This document shows, one piece after another, positions 1-6,702 of a DNA stretch of 20,928 nucleotides. Source of the DNA: Candidatus Bathyarchaeota archaeon (GTDB lineage Archaea > Thermoproteota > Bathyarchaeia > TCS64); NCBI GenBank assembly GCA_014730055.1, contig WJIV01000030.1:1-20928 (forward strand). The letters are read 5' to 3'. A model generated the notes under the pieces. It was not told the DNA's origin, searched no databases, and was given only the letters and a program-made list of their open reading frames with translations. The position numbers and the translations under genes are program-made. Position 1 is the stretch's first letter. Every line of letters begins with the position of its first letter.

Positions 1-91
1 GAGCCTCCTCCGCGTGATGAGAGGCACAGCCCTTGAGATCCTTTGAGAATTTGCAGCCTTTGCATGCGCTTTTTTCGATCATTTTAGACAT
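1..91 (-). CDS. Partial Cys-rich protein, N-terminus only
   Basis: An open frame begins at an ATG at 91 and runs off the left edge after 30 codons. The visible N-terminus has Cys10-x2-Cys13, Cys22 and His25-His26, which looks like the start of a zinc or iron-sulfur site. A TATA-like box at 109-120 lies about 24 nt upstream, so a leaderless message starting at this ATG is plausible. An internal Met4 is an alternative start. I do not recognise the family from 30 residues, and no function is assigned. Confidence 0.45.
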   Translation of the reverse strand, partial: MSKMIEKSACKGCKFSKDLKGCASHHAEEA

Positions 92-108
92 AATCCAATA
101 TACACGAT

Positions 109-120
109 AATTTTATAAAA
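109..120. promoter_or_regulatory. Shared divergent TATA-like element
   Basis: The stretch around TTTTATAAAA is nearly self-complementary. It sits about 24 nt from the minus-strand ATG at 91 and about 30 nt from the plus-strand ATG at 145, the usual archaeal distance from TATA box to transcription start. One AT-rich core may therefore serve both genes. This is inferred from spacing only. Confidence 0.4.
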
Positions 121-144
121 ATTTTGATAATATTACAATATCAT

Positions 145-474
145 ATGTATTGCAAAAGCGGACAATTTAACACTAAGATAGATAAGATCGAGACTCTGCA
201 AAACTATTTCAAGGCTCTTCACTGCCCAATCCGATGGGTTATAATTAGCATCATAGGACACGGAAAGAAGGGTACCAACGAGATCTATGAGGGGGTGACA
301 GAGAGAGGTGAGACCCTGGCAAAGTCCAGTCTATATTATCATCTGTCAGAGCTTAGGTCAGCTGGGATAATAGAAGTAGCTGACTACAAGGAGGAGGTTG
401 GTGGAGCTCCAGAGAAGCTATGGAGTTTGAAGACCACAGAGATCAGAATTAATCTGCTAGAGGATCTGGGTTGA
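145..474 (+). CDS. ArsR-like winged-helix transcriptional regulator
   Basis: A 109-residue DNA-binding protein. The segment from about residue 20 to 90 has the ArsR/HTH_20 layout: a helix starting with a conserved Pro-Ile-Arg near the N-terminus, a recognition helix around KSSLYYHLSELRSAGII, and a beta wing with GGAPEKLWSL. There is no CxC or other obvious metal site, so the ligand is unknown. A TTG at 124 would add seven residues; the ATG at 145 is preferred because it lies 30 nt after the TATA-like box. The stop is 4 nt before the ABC ATPase gene, so this is very likely the regulator of its own exporter operon, perhaps sensing the exported compound (inference). Confidence 0.75.
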   Translation: MYCKSGQFNTKIDKIETLQNYFKALHCPIRWVIISIIGHGKKGTNEIYEGVTERGETLAKSSLYYHLSELRSAGIIEVADYKEEVGGAPEKLWSLKTTEIRINLLEDLG

Positions 475-478
475 TTAA

Positions 479-1447
479 ATGAGCTTAGCTATCGAGGTTA
501 GGGACCTTACCAAATATTATAGTGACTTTCTAGCAGTGGATCACATCAGTTTCGATGTTGAAATGGGAGAGATTTTCGGGTTCCTTGGACCAAATGGTGC
601 GGGGAAGTCCACGACAATAAGGATGCTCACTGGGATATCATTACCCAGTGCAGGGACAGCAAAAATCTTGGGATATGACATTGTTAGAAATCCAGTAGAA
701 GCACAGGCCTTGATGGGGATAGTTCCGGATATAAGCAACATCTACACCGCGCTCACGGCGTGGCAGAATCTTGACTTCACTGGAAAACTCTACGGGATTG
801 CTCGGGACAAGAGAGAGGAGAAAAATAGGGAACTCCTAGAGCGGTTTGAATTATACGACAGGAAGGACGATAAAGTAGAGGACTTCAGCAGGGGGATGAG
901 GAGAAAGGTCTGTATAGCGATGGCTCTGGTAAACGATTCTAAGGTTCTCTATCTCGATGAACCTACCTCAGGTCTTGATGTACAGAGTGTTAGAAGTATA
1001 AGGGACTTGGTCAGGGATCTGAATGATGAGGGATTAACTGTCTTCTTGACTACTCATAATATGGGGGAAGCTAACACTATGTGTGATAGAATAGCCGTCA
1101 TCAATAGGGGGAAGATAGCGGCTATAGATACCCCAGAGAAGCTCAAAGGAGCGATGAGACGTAGTCAGGTTATTGAATTATCCATTGATGAAGAAGAACT
1201 CAACTTATCTCAAATTGCAGATATGAACGGGGTAATTGATGTTCAGAAAAGAGGAGACAAGTACCGTATACGCACAGGCAGCCCCAAAGAAACCCTTAGG
1301 GCCCTATGTGGGCTTATTGAGAAGGAAGACCTTGACGTAGTCTCATTGAGCACTCTGGGATCCAGCTTAGAGGACGCATTTATGGAGCTGACAGGCATGG
1401 AGATGAAAAAGGAGATAATTGCTGGCAAAGGGAGAAGAAAAAGATGA
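479..1447 (+). CDS. ABC transporter ATP-binding protein (DrrA-like)
   Basis: A 322-residue ATPase that would power an ABC-2 exporter at the cytoplasmic face. Visible motifs in order: Walker A GPNGAGKST at residues 37-45, the signature loop FSRGMRRK near 138, Walker B VLYLDEPTSGLD near 160-170, and the H-loop TTHNM near 190. The C-terminal 90 residues form the extension typical of DrrA/CcmA-like multidrug or polyketide exporters. The signature FSRGM in place of LSGGQ is common in this subfamily. The gene follows the regulator by 4 nt and overlaps the permease by 4 nt (ATGA), so all three are co-transcribed and probably translationally coupled. The substrate cannot be read from the sequence. 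Confidence 0.93.
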   Translation: MSLAIEVRDLTKYYSDFLAVDHISFDVEMGEIFGFLGPNGAGKSTTIRMLTGISLPSAGTAKILGYDIVRNPVEAQALMGIVPDISNIYTALTAWQNLDFTGKLYGIARDKREEKNRELLERFELYDRKDDKVEDFSRGMRRKVCIAMALVNDSKVLYLDEPTSGLDVQSVRSIRDLVRDLNDEGLTVFLTTHNMGEANTMCDRIAVINRGKIAAIDTPEKLKGAMRRSQVIELSIDEEELNLSQIADMNGVIDVQKRGDKYRIRTGSPKETLRALCGLIEKEDLDVVSLSTLGSSLEDAFMELTGMEMKKEIIAGKGRRKR

Positions 1448-2196
1448 GTAAGGTCACCTTCATTGACGAGTTGAAGCGCAGCTGGGCCATAACAGTCAAC
1501 GATATGAGGGTATACTATCTTCGACCCCCTAGCTTAATGTTCGGCATATTATTCCCCCTTGCACTGTTCTTCACGTTCAGCGTTGGGCGGAGGATTCCCC
1601 TTGAGAGATTAATTCCAGTACTTTCGGCCCAGACCGTATTCTGGGCAAGCAGCAGCATAGGCCCAGCCTCCATACCACTTGAACGAAGAATGAGGACCTT
1701 CGAGCGGTTTTTATCAGCACCTATCAGTTTATCTTCAGTCCTCTGGGGTAAAGCTATGGGAGGTATGTTCTTCGGTATAGTCGTGACGCTATTAGCGGCA
1801 GGCATAGGAATTATTTTGAGTGGGCAGTTGTTACTAAACCCCTTGGCGCTCATTCTCGGCGTGTTACTCTCCGCATTGGTATTTTCAGCCCTTGGTATCC
1901 TCTTCGCATCTATCCCGACTGAGAGCCCGGGGGAGATAATGATGCCCTTCAATCTAGTACGTATTCCTCTAATGTTCATAAGCGGGATGTTTATACCCAT
2001 AAATGAGTTACCCCAGTTAGCTGTTTACGCAGCACTGTTCTCTCCACTTACCCATACCCTGGATATGGTCCGGCTCGCTATGGGCGACTCATCCTTCTTT
2101 GGTTGGCAGATTAACATTCTAATGCTTATGGGTTGGAGTATTATCTTTCTGCTGATAGGAAGATATTTCCATATAGTTCAGATGAGAAGAACCTAA
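1444..2196 (+). CDS. ABC-2 type transporter permease (DrrB-like)
   Basis: A 250-residue membrane protein with about six hydrophobic segments, the usual size and layout of an ABC2_membrane permease. A short cytoplasmic N-terminus precedes the first segment (LMFGILFPLALFFTF). A conserved ERRMRTFERFLSAP loop lies near residue 82; in this family such a loop couples to the ATPase. The segment near 170-200, with FISGMFIPINELPQ, matches the family's C-terminal signature. Its ATG lies inside the stop of the ATPase gene. Together they would form a two-plus-two exporter for a drug, lipid or peptide; the substrate is unknown. Confidence 0.9.
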   Translation: MSKVTFIDELKRSWAITVNDMRVYYLRPPSLMFGILFPLALFFTFSVGRRIPLERLIPVLSAQTVFWASSSIGPASIPLERRMRTFERFLSAPISLSSVLWGKAMGGMFFGIVVTLLAAGIGIILSGQLLLNPLALILGVLLSALVFSALGILFASIPTESPGEIMMPFNLVRIPLMFISGMFIPINELPQLAVYAALFSPLTHTLDMVRLAMGDSSFFGWQINILMLMGWSIIFLLIGRYFHIVQMRRT

Positions 2197-2202
2197 CTAT
2201 CA

Positions 2203-2225
2203 GGTTATTTTTTGATTTTCTTCAT
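2203..2225 (+). terminator. T-rich terminator after the ABC operon
   Basis: Just after the permease stop, a run of T tracts (TTATTTTTTGATTTTCTT) begins on the coding strand. Oligo-T runs are the known intrinsic termination signal of archaeal RNA polymerase. No stable hairpin precedes it. Confidence 0.5.
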
Positions 2226-2721
2226 TAAAAAAATACGTCTACTCTTTCCTGTGTGATAAGTCCATCGTTTAAGACACTTCTAGAAGTGATCCTATTCTAT
2301 CAAGGTTATCCCTTCTGTTTTTAGCCTATATTACAGAAAGATAAGTAAGCTCCCCCTAAGTATTTAGTATGTTCTTCGGGCATGGCGGAGAGCGTAAATC
2401 TTATGTGCTGGATAACGGGTGTTATAAAATGTACCTTTCAAAAACGATGTATTTCACTTGAAGATCTCGCCATGGGGTATAGTTTATCTTTCTTAAGTAG
2501 TAGCTGTAGGTACATATCAGATTAAACAAGGAAACTTTAGGATTAACAAAAAACACGAAAATCCTTAGATAGCTTGACCGTCTGCAAAGATATGTATTCC
2601 TTAGGAATAAAATTGTTGATTCATTAGTTTAGTTGAAATCTCTTTAACAGCACTTCAGCCTATATATTGCTATTTTTTCTATATTGGGATATAAGATAAA
2701 TTACCAATAAAAAATACCTTC
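2226..2721. other. Long intergenic region with inverted repeats, no convincing gene
   Basis: About 500 nt with no well-supported gene. It contains a perfect 14-bp palindrome CACTTCTAGAAGTG at 2275-2288; a 15-nt inverted repeat with 7-bp arms, TATTCCT and AGGAATA, at 2595-2609; one copy of the TACCTTTCA element at 2432-2440; and TATA-like boxes near 2421-2430 and 2688-2696. The last lies about 25-30 nt before the arsC-like start at 2722. The only plus-strand frames are 30 and 47 codons, without supporting signals. The region may be the decayed remains of former genes or hold unrecognised RNAs. Confidence 0.5.
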
Positions 2722-3156
2722 ATGAAGAAAACTAGAGTAATTTTCTTATGTACAGGTAACGCTACGAGAAGTCAGATGGCTGGAGCCTTCCTGAGAAAAT
2801 TCGCGTCAGAGCACTTTGAAGTATAAAGTGCAGTTTTTGAGGCCAATGAGGTAAATCCTCACACGGTAAAAGTGATGGAGGAGGCTGGAATAGATATGAG
2901 ACATTACCATTCTAAGAACCTCGACCAGTACCTCGGTAATTTGCACTTTGGTATCAATATACCTTTCTGCGACCGTGCAGAAGATGTATGTCCTACCTAC
3001 CCAAGTCTAGGTACAAGACTCTACTGGCCCTTCGAGGACCCAGCATCATTTGAGGGAAGAGATGAGGAGAAACTTGAGAAATTCAGGGAGATAAGAGACC
3101 AGATTAGAGAAAGGATCTTAGAATGGCTTGATGAGAGGGGAATAGAGCCAAATTAG
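2722..3156 (+). pseudogene. arsC: Arsenate reductase (LMW-phosphatase/ArsC type), broken by an in-frame stop
   Basis: Read through one TAA, the frame from ATG 2722 gives a 144-codon protein of normal family length. It has a phosphatase P-loop CTGNATRS (CX5RS) at residues 10-17. The pair in CDRAEDVCP corresponds to the resolving cysteines of thioredoxin-coupled ArsC, and WPFEDP supplies the catalytic Asp-Pro. The TAA is at 2824-2826, codon 35, just after HFEV, where relatives have a Tyr in a YSAG-like motif; the sequence resumes SAVFEAN without a frameshift. A 94-residue open frame from ATG 2872 lacks the P-loop and could not be active by itself. Either a recent nonsense mutation or a sequence error. 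It sits beside the ars permease and repressor, so the original role was probably reducing arsenate to arsenite. Confidence 0.8.
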
Positions 3157-3229
3157 ACAATTATATGATTTTTTAGCTAAAAATCACAGGAAATAATAGT
3201 TTAATGATAACTCAGGGTGCTAACTGATC

Positions 3230-4300
3230 CTAGAAAAACATTCCATAGAAATATCCTGCAAGGATTCCGAATACCATCATAAAGGCAGCGTAAGTGATAG
3301 TCTTCTTGGGTTTAATTATGGCATTCACCACCATCAGAGTCTGCAGAGATACTGCAGGATCTACAAGAAGATATGACATAATTGGTCCCTTATGCATCCC
3401 AAGCTCAAGGAATGTCTGCGCGACTGGAACTTCGACAAGAGTTGGGAAGTAAGCAACAAGGCCAAACAGGGCCCCTATTATATTGGCACTAAGGGTGTTC
3501 TGGCCTGCGAATTTTGCAACAAGCTCCCTAGGCACGAGGGGTTTTACCGCTCCTGATAGAAAGACCCCTAATAGCAGGACGGGGAATATCAATTTAATAA
3601 AGTTGAAGGTTTCCTGCATCCATATACTCACCTCGTCTCGGGTGTAATATTCGTAGGCGAAGAAACCTGTAAGTAATGTGAATACTCCAACCCAAACTAG
3701 CTTGTTTGATAAGCTTATGGGGGCGGTACCCGCTATCATAATAGCGGATAGAGACGCGAAGAAAAGTATAGACTGAGCTGTAGTCCTCTCGTTGTTGGTC
3801 TGTATCTCAGGAATCAGAGGTCCATCTTCTCTATCTGTATTTCCCTTATCCCGAAAAGAGAACTCCATAGCAATCCCCACGCCTATTGCCATTATTATCG
3901 AGATAACCAACTTTATGACCGCGAATTCTAAACCAAAAACCGAGGCCGTTAGAGGTGTCGAGAGCAGTGTGATACCTGGACCGGCGAAAAGAAAAGCAAT
4001 GGCTGGTCCGAATCCAGCTCCCTTCTTCCATATACCAGCAAAGAGAGGGAGTATAGTGCATGAACATACCTCTATTATCAAGCCGCTCGTAGCCGCGAAA
4101 ATATATGCTATCCCTTTCTTGACCGGACTTACACTATAACCCATATACTTGAAAATCGTTGAGCTTGGTATCAAAGCATTAAAGGCACCTGATAGGAAAA
4201 AAGCAGGTACAAGACACAGTAGAACATGAGCCGTAAGGTAATCGATAAGTGAAAATATACCGGAGGAGGCCATTCGAAATAACGTATCAGTTATCATCAT
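3230..4300 (-). CDS. ArsP-like permease (PF03773 family)
   Basis: A 356-residue polytopic inner-membrane protein with about eight to ten hydrophobic segments in two similar halves, joined by a charged loop near residues 150-175. The first half has EVCSCTILPLFAGIWKKGAG (Cys79, Cys81), the signature of the DUF318/ArsP permease family; the second half has a related segment with AYFPTLVEVPVAQTF. Characterised ArsP members export trivalent organoarsenicals, but many relatives have unknown metal(loid) substrates, so the substrate here is inferred from context. GAGGT ends 4 nt before the ATG at 4300, a clear ribosome binding site. It is divergent from arsR across a 137-nt region that carries the proposed operator. 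Confidence 0.85.
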   Translation of the reverse strand: MMITDTLFRMASSGIFSLIDYLTAHVLLCLVPAFFLSGAFNALIPSSTIFKYMGYSVSPVKKGIAYIFAATSGLIIEVCSCTILPLFAGIWKKGAGFGPAIAFLFAGPGITLLSTPLTASVFGLEFAVIKLVISIIMAIGVGIAMEFSFRDKGNTDREDGPLIPEIQTNNERTTAQSILFFASLSAIMIAGTAPISLSNKLVWVGVFTLLTGFFAYEYYTRDEVSIWMQETFNFIKLIFPVLLLGVFLSGAVKPLVPRELVAKFAGQNTLSANIIGALFGLVAYFPTLVEVPVAQTFLELGMHKGPIMSYLLVDPAVSLQTLMVVNAIIKPKKTITYAAFMMVFGILAGYFYGMFF

Positions 4301-4364
4301 GGATACCTCTTCTGAAGCTGATAATTTTTACCAATTTCATATCGACAACATTAAATAACAATAT

Positions 4365-4382
4365 ATTACAATATTTAAATAT
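4365..4382. promoter_or_regulatory. Candidate ArsR operator, copy 1
   Basis: ATTACAATATTTAAATAT lies between the divergent permease and arsR genes. The same 18 bases recur in inverted orientation at 5080-5097, in front of the redox protein gene. AT-rich inverted-repeat sites are typical of ArsR/SmtB operators, and the inner ATATTTAAATAT is itself a 12-bp perfect palindrome. ArsR binding is inferred. Confidence 0.55.
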
Positions 4383-4437
4383 AGTTATATATTAAATTGG
4401 GCATGGTTTATATCAAAGACATGTAAATATTTAACTA

Positions 4438-4803
4438 TTGGAATTGTTAGCTTTGACAAGTCAGAGAACAATTGAGGGAGTGCCGGAAGAGGGAGTCTTG
4501 GAGTTCAAGGCGAATATTTTCAAGGTTCTCGGAGATGCAAATAGATTAAAGATCCTTGAGGTTTTAAGAAGGCAAAAGATTTGCCAATGTGAATTAATAC
4601 CTCTTATTGAACAGTCTCAACCGACGGTCTCTCGTCACTTGAGACTACTAGAAGAGATGGGGCTTATTTCCAGTTATAAAGAAGGAACTAAAGTCTTTTA
4701 CGATATTACCGATGATCATATCTTCAATCTAATAGATTCTATAGATAAGAAAATGATCGAGGTAATAACTGAGAAACTACGAGAAAAGTATATGCCCCTA
4801 TAA
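4438..4803 (+). CDS. arsR: ArsR/SmtB-family metal(loid)-responsive repressor
   Basis: A 121-residue winged-helix repressor. The fold starts with FKVLGDANRLKILEVL (about residues 28-43). The KICQCEL stretch carries Cys49-x-Cys51 and matches the ELCVCDL As(III)/Sb(III) site of classical ArsR. The recognition helix is SQPTVSRHLRLLEEMGLI, followed by the wing SSYKEGTKVFYDI. The start is a TTG at 4438, about 27 nt after a TATA-like TTTATAT near 4408, suggesting a leaderless message; TTG codons at 4444 and 4453 are alternatives. Binding of As(III) would release DNA and open the permease and redox genes (family knowledge applied here). Its stop overlaps the convergent redox gene by 6 nt. Confidence 0.9.
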   Translation: MELLALTSQRTIEGVPEEGVLEFKANIFKVLGDANRLKILEVLRRQKICQCELIPLIEQSQPTVSRHLRLLEEMGLISSYKEGTKVFYDITDDHIFNLIDSIDKKMIEVITEKLREKYMPL

Positions 4804-5052
4804 TGTTTCTCGAAGAAGTCTCTCTACCTGATCCACGCTTGGTACCCTACCCATCAGCTTAATTGACCCATCAACAGCTATAGCAGGGGTCCTTATGATG
4901 CCATACCTCTCCATGGTCTCCGGTGCCATTACATCCAGTTTCTCAACAGAAACATCGAGTTCTCTTATTCTTTGAGCTGCCTCACGAACGTTTTTTTCTG
5001 TTTTCTTACAGTTAGGACAAGGAGGGTTAGGTCCTATTACTTCGACTTTCAT
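4798..5052 (-). CDS. Small CxxC redox-active disulfide protein, thioredoxin-like
   Basis: An 84-residue thioredoxin/glutaredoxin-fold protein of the small redox-active disulfide protein 2 group (TIGR00412 type). The active site is CPNC at residues 12-15. A cis-proline motif IRTPAIAVDG lies near 50-60, and the end LMGRVPSVDQVERLL is typical. The ATG at 5052 is preferred to a TTG at 5070: it starts directly at MKVEVIGP, where relatives begin, and lies about 29 nt after the AT-rich TATA region. That TATA region overlaps the second operator copy, so ArsR could block this promoter directly. Genes of this type are often found beside DUF318/ArsP permeases; here it probably supplies thiol redox chemistry to the permease or to the former arsenate reductase. 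Confidence 0.87.
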   Translation of the reverse strand: MKVEVIGPNPPCPNCKKTEKNVREAAQRIRELDVSVEKLDVMAPETMERYGIIRTPAIAVDGSIKLMGRVPSVDQVERLLRETL

Positions 5053-5079
5053 TTCTCTCAATATAAACAAATAATTTTA

Positions 5080-5097
5080 ATATTTAAATATTGTAAT
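5080..5097. promoter_or_regulatory. Candidate ArsR operator, copy 2, overlapping a TATA box
   Basis: ATATTTAAATATTGTAAT is the exact reverse complement of the 18 bases at 4365-4382. It covers the AT-rich stretch 28-45 nt upstream of the redox protein ATG at 5052, where TBP and TFB should bind, so a repressor sitting here would exclude the transcription machinery. Confidence 0.55.
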
Positions 5098-5141
5098 TTT
5101 ACGATTGTTAGAAGTTTCTAAATATTTTTATAATAAATAAT

Positions 5142-5567
5142 TCATGTCAAAATCACTAAACCGCCTATAACGATCAGTATTGTGCCTATGCCGCTCCTAA
5201 TAGTCAGTGGTTCGCCTAATAGTATCGAGGCTATAATTACTGTTAGTAGTGGATAAGTCGCTACTAGACTGGCACTTAGAGAAGCACCAGACTTGGTTAT
5301 CGCCGAGTAGTACAAGAAATGACCAATTGCAAAGCTAACTATACCGGCGATCCCATATAATATTCCTGATCTGTTTAATACGTTATAGGATAATCCCCCT
5401 CTCCCGATAAGATACAGGGAAAATACTATTCCAGCCGATATACAACCTATTCCCGTACCTGTTAAGGGATCAACTCCCTCACCTGCAGCCTTCACAATAA
5501 TTGCCTCAAACCCCCAGCAAAGAACTGCGAGCAAGGCATAAACCCACCCTTCCAAATCCCAATTCAC
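5142..5567 (-). CDS. Half-size EamA/DMT-family transporter
   Basis: A 141-residue hydrophobic protein with five predicted membrane segments and a single EamA repeat. The end ATYPLLTVIIASILLGEPLTIR followed by GTILIVIGGLVIL is the classic C-terminal signature of the repeat. Full-size EamA carriers have two such repeats, so this one probably works as a dimer, like other half-size DMT proteins. The start is a GTG at 5567 that lies within AGGTGA, so the putative ribosome binding site and the start overlap; a TTG slightly downstream cannot be excluded. Substrate unknown. It faces the ars genes without an obvious link to them. Confidence 0.8.
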   Translation of the reverse strand: MNWDLEGWVYALLAVLCWGFEAIIVKAAGEGVDPLTGTGIGCISAGIVFSLYLIGRGGLSYNVLNRSGILYGIAGIVSFAIGHFLYYSAITKSGASLSASLVATYPLLTVIIASILLGEPLTIRSGIGTILIVIGGLVILT

Positions 5568-5739
5568 CTAGTACACTTATTTCAACTCCTGAGTCAGTAA
5601 CAGAATATATTTTTATCTCATGCTATAGTTAATTTTGGATTTAAAATATTCTACGATTTCTAGAAACTCCCTATTTTATAGCTTATTTTCGAGAAAATAC
5701 TTATTATCTGAATTATAACCGGGTAATCTTTATTAATCC

Positions 5740-5766
5740 TGATCATTAACTTACCCTGCGTGATCA
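5740..5766. repeat. Paired TGATCA elements before the VIT1/CCC1-like gene
   Basis: TGATCATTAA at 5740 and TGATCAGTTAA at 5761 lie exactly 21 bp apart, about two helical turns, just downstream of a TATA-like CTTTATTAAT (5728-5737). They would straddle the predicted transcription start, which makes them a possible operator pair. Based on spacing only. Confidence 0.3.
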
Positions 5767-5781
5767 GTTAAGTTGAGTTGA

Positions 5782-6339
5782 CTGAAAGGAATAGAAATCG
5801 GTTCCAGTATACGTAAATTCTTCATAAACACCCTATTCGATGCCACCTTCACACTTCTGGGGGTCGTATCAGGGTCAGCATTTGTAATGCACCCAGATCT
5901 AAGGTTAATAATTCTCACACTGGTGAGCAGCAGCATAGCCCTTGGAATATCCTCCGGAGTAAGTGTCTACGAGGCAGAGATCTTAGAAGGTGAGAGACGA
6001 GTAGAGGAGTTGGAGAACGCATTAATCCACGGGTTAGAAGGAACAATACATACAGAGTCCCTAGGAAAAAAGGCCTTTATAGCCTCTATAGTCGTCTTTG
6101 CTACACCCCTTTTCTCCTGTCTAATCGCTGTATCCCCTTTCATATTTGCGAGATTGGGAATGCTCAAAACAAGCATGGCAGGTTGGATAAGTATACTTCT
6201 ATCCTTGAGCACCCTCACAGCAGTGGGAGCTTATATGGCTAGAAACGGAAAAAGTCACCCCCTACTTAAAGGGACTAGAATGGCCTTCTTCGGAGGGATA
6301 GCGTTCCTCGTAGGATACTTGCTAGAGATACTGGTATAA
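5782..6339 (+). CDS. VIT1/CCC1-family iron/manganese transporter-like protein with non-standard start
   Basis: About 185 residues and five hydrophobic segments. The first segment, FDATFTLLGVVSGSA, and the next, ALGISSGVSVYEAEILEGER, match VIT1/CCC1-like proteins, which move Fe(II) or Mn(II) across membranes; the acidic stretch after the second segment is typical. The only ATG near the 5' end, at 5887, would cut off the first segment. In-frame coding similarity continues up to 5782, where a stop (5779-5781) precedes, and no ATG, GTG or TTG exists between. A CTG at 5782 or an ATA at 5791 may be used, or the 5' end has an indel. Boundaries at the start are therefore uncertain. Iron or manganese as substrate is family knowledge only. 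Confidence 0.65.
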   Translation: MKGIEIGSSIRKFFINTLFDATFTLLGVVSGSAFVMHPDLRLIILTLVSSSIALGISSGVSVYEAEILEGERRVEELENALIHGLEGTIHTESLGKKAFIASIVVFATPLFSCLIAVSPFIFARLGMLKTSMAGWISILLSLSTLTAVGAYMARNGKSHPLLKGTRMAFFGGIAFLVGYLLEILV

Positions 6340-6370
6340 ACATATTGCAAAAACCGATGCCTGACAACTA

Positions 6371-6418
6371 GGAGTAATAATTACTCCATCGATAATCGAT
6401 CACCCTCTTTTTCTTTTT
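6371..6418 (+). terminator. Inverted repeat and T-rich tract after the VIT1/CCC1-like gene
   Basis: GGAGTAAT-A-ATTACTCC (6371-6387) is a perfect 8-bp inverted repeat with a single central base. It is followed by ATCGAT-A-ATCGAT (6388-6400) and then a T-rich run, CTTTTTCTTTTT (6406-6418). A hairpin plus poly-T fits transcription termination; the two symmetric blocks could equally be protein-binding sites. Confidence 0.4.
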
Positions 6419-6456
6419 AGACAAAAGAACTCTCCTTGGAAAAGTTTTATTACCCA

Positions 6457-6555
6457 TCATCGCATCATGGATTCTGGCGGTGCGGTGCCATAGATAAACA
6501 AGTCTATCCGGATTCCGTGCTTCCACCAAACCGGGAGCACGCATAGTTCCCCCAT
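6457..6555 (-). ncRNA. Possible small structured RNA or 32-codon leaderless ORF
   Basis: This GC-richer island sits in a 363-nt gap. It folds into a 9-bp stem (6516-6524 with 6533-6541, loop ACCAAACC) and a second 5-bp stem (6490-6494 with 6503-6507). On the minus strand an ATG at 6555 opens a 32-codon frame ending at 6457, and a promoter-like TGAAAGGTATCTTTT box (6575-6589) lies about 25 nt upstream, so a leaderless micropeptide is possible. On the plus strand the long stem pairs slightly better and a TTTTATTA box lies at 6445-6452. Strand and nature are unresolved; the two strand models are alternatives. It is not a recognisable tRNA. Confidence 0.25.
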
Positions 6556-6573
6556 TTCTTTATTAAAGGTTAA

Positions 6574-6597
6574 AAAAAGATACCTTTCATCGGTATT
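6574..6597 (-). promoter_or_regulatory. BRE/TATA-like promoter element, TACCTTTCA copy 2
   Basis: 20 of 24 positions match the promoter region of the methyltransferase gene at 12284-12307. In the minus sense it reads AATAC, three bases, then TGAAAGGTAT and a T run, which resembles an archaeal BRE plus TATA box. It would direct transcription leftward into 6555-6457. Confidence 0.35.
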
Positions 6598-6702
6598 CTT
6601 TCCATGGAAAAATTATTCATATCTAGTCCGATCAAAAAGTCCTTCAATAAATAGAAACTGTTAAATTTTAATGAAATTAATTTGTGTGATGTGTGATAGT
6701 CC

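Noticed and set aside
2369..2525. Two short plus-strand frames of 30 and 47 codons (from 2369 and 2382)
   Set aside because: They overlap in different frames, have no ribosome binding site or well-placed TATA box, and their composition (many Ser/Cys) does not resemble the neighbours.
2824..2826. Recoded stop codon (selenocysteine or pyrrolysine) in the arsC-like gene
   Set aside because: The codon is TAA, not TGA or TAG, and no SECIS-like or other recoding signal is seen; the site normally holds Tyr.
3792..4139. A 115-codon plus-strand frame and a 73-codon minus frame inside the permease gene
   Set aside because: Both are shadows of the permease, which has clear family motifs across this stretch.
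6457..6555. tRNA gene in the hairpin-rich island
   Set aside because: No 7-bp acceptor stem and no T-loop consensus on either strand; the 5-bp stem has an 8-nt loop.
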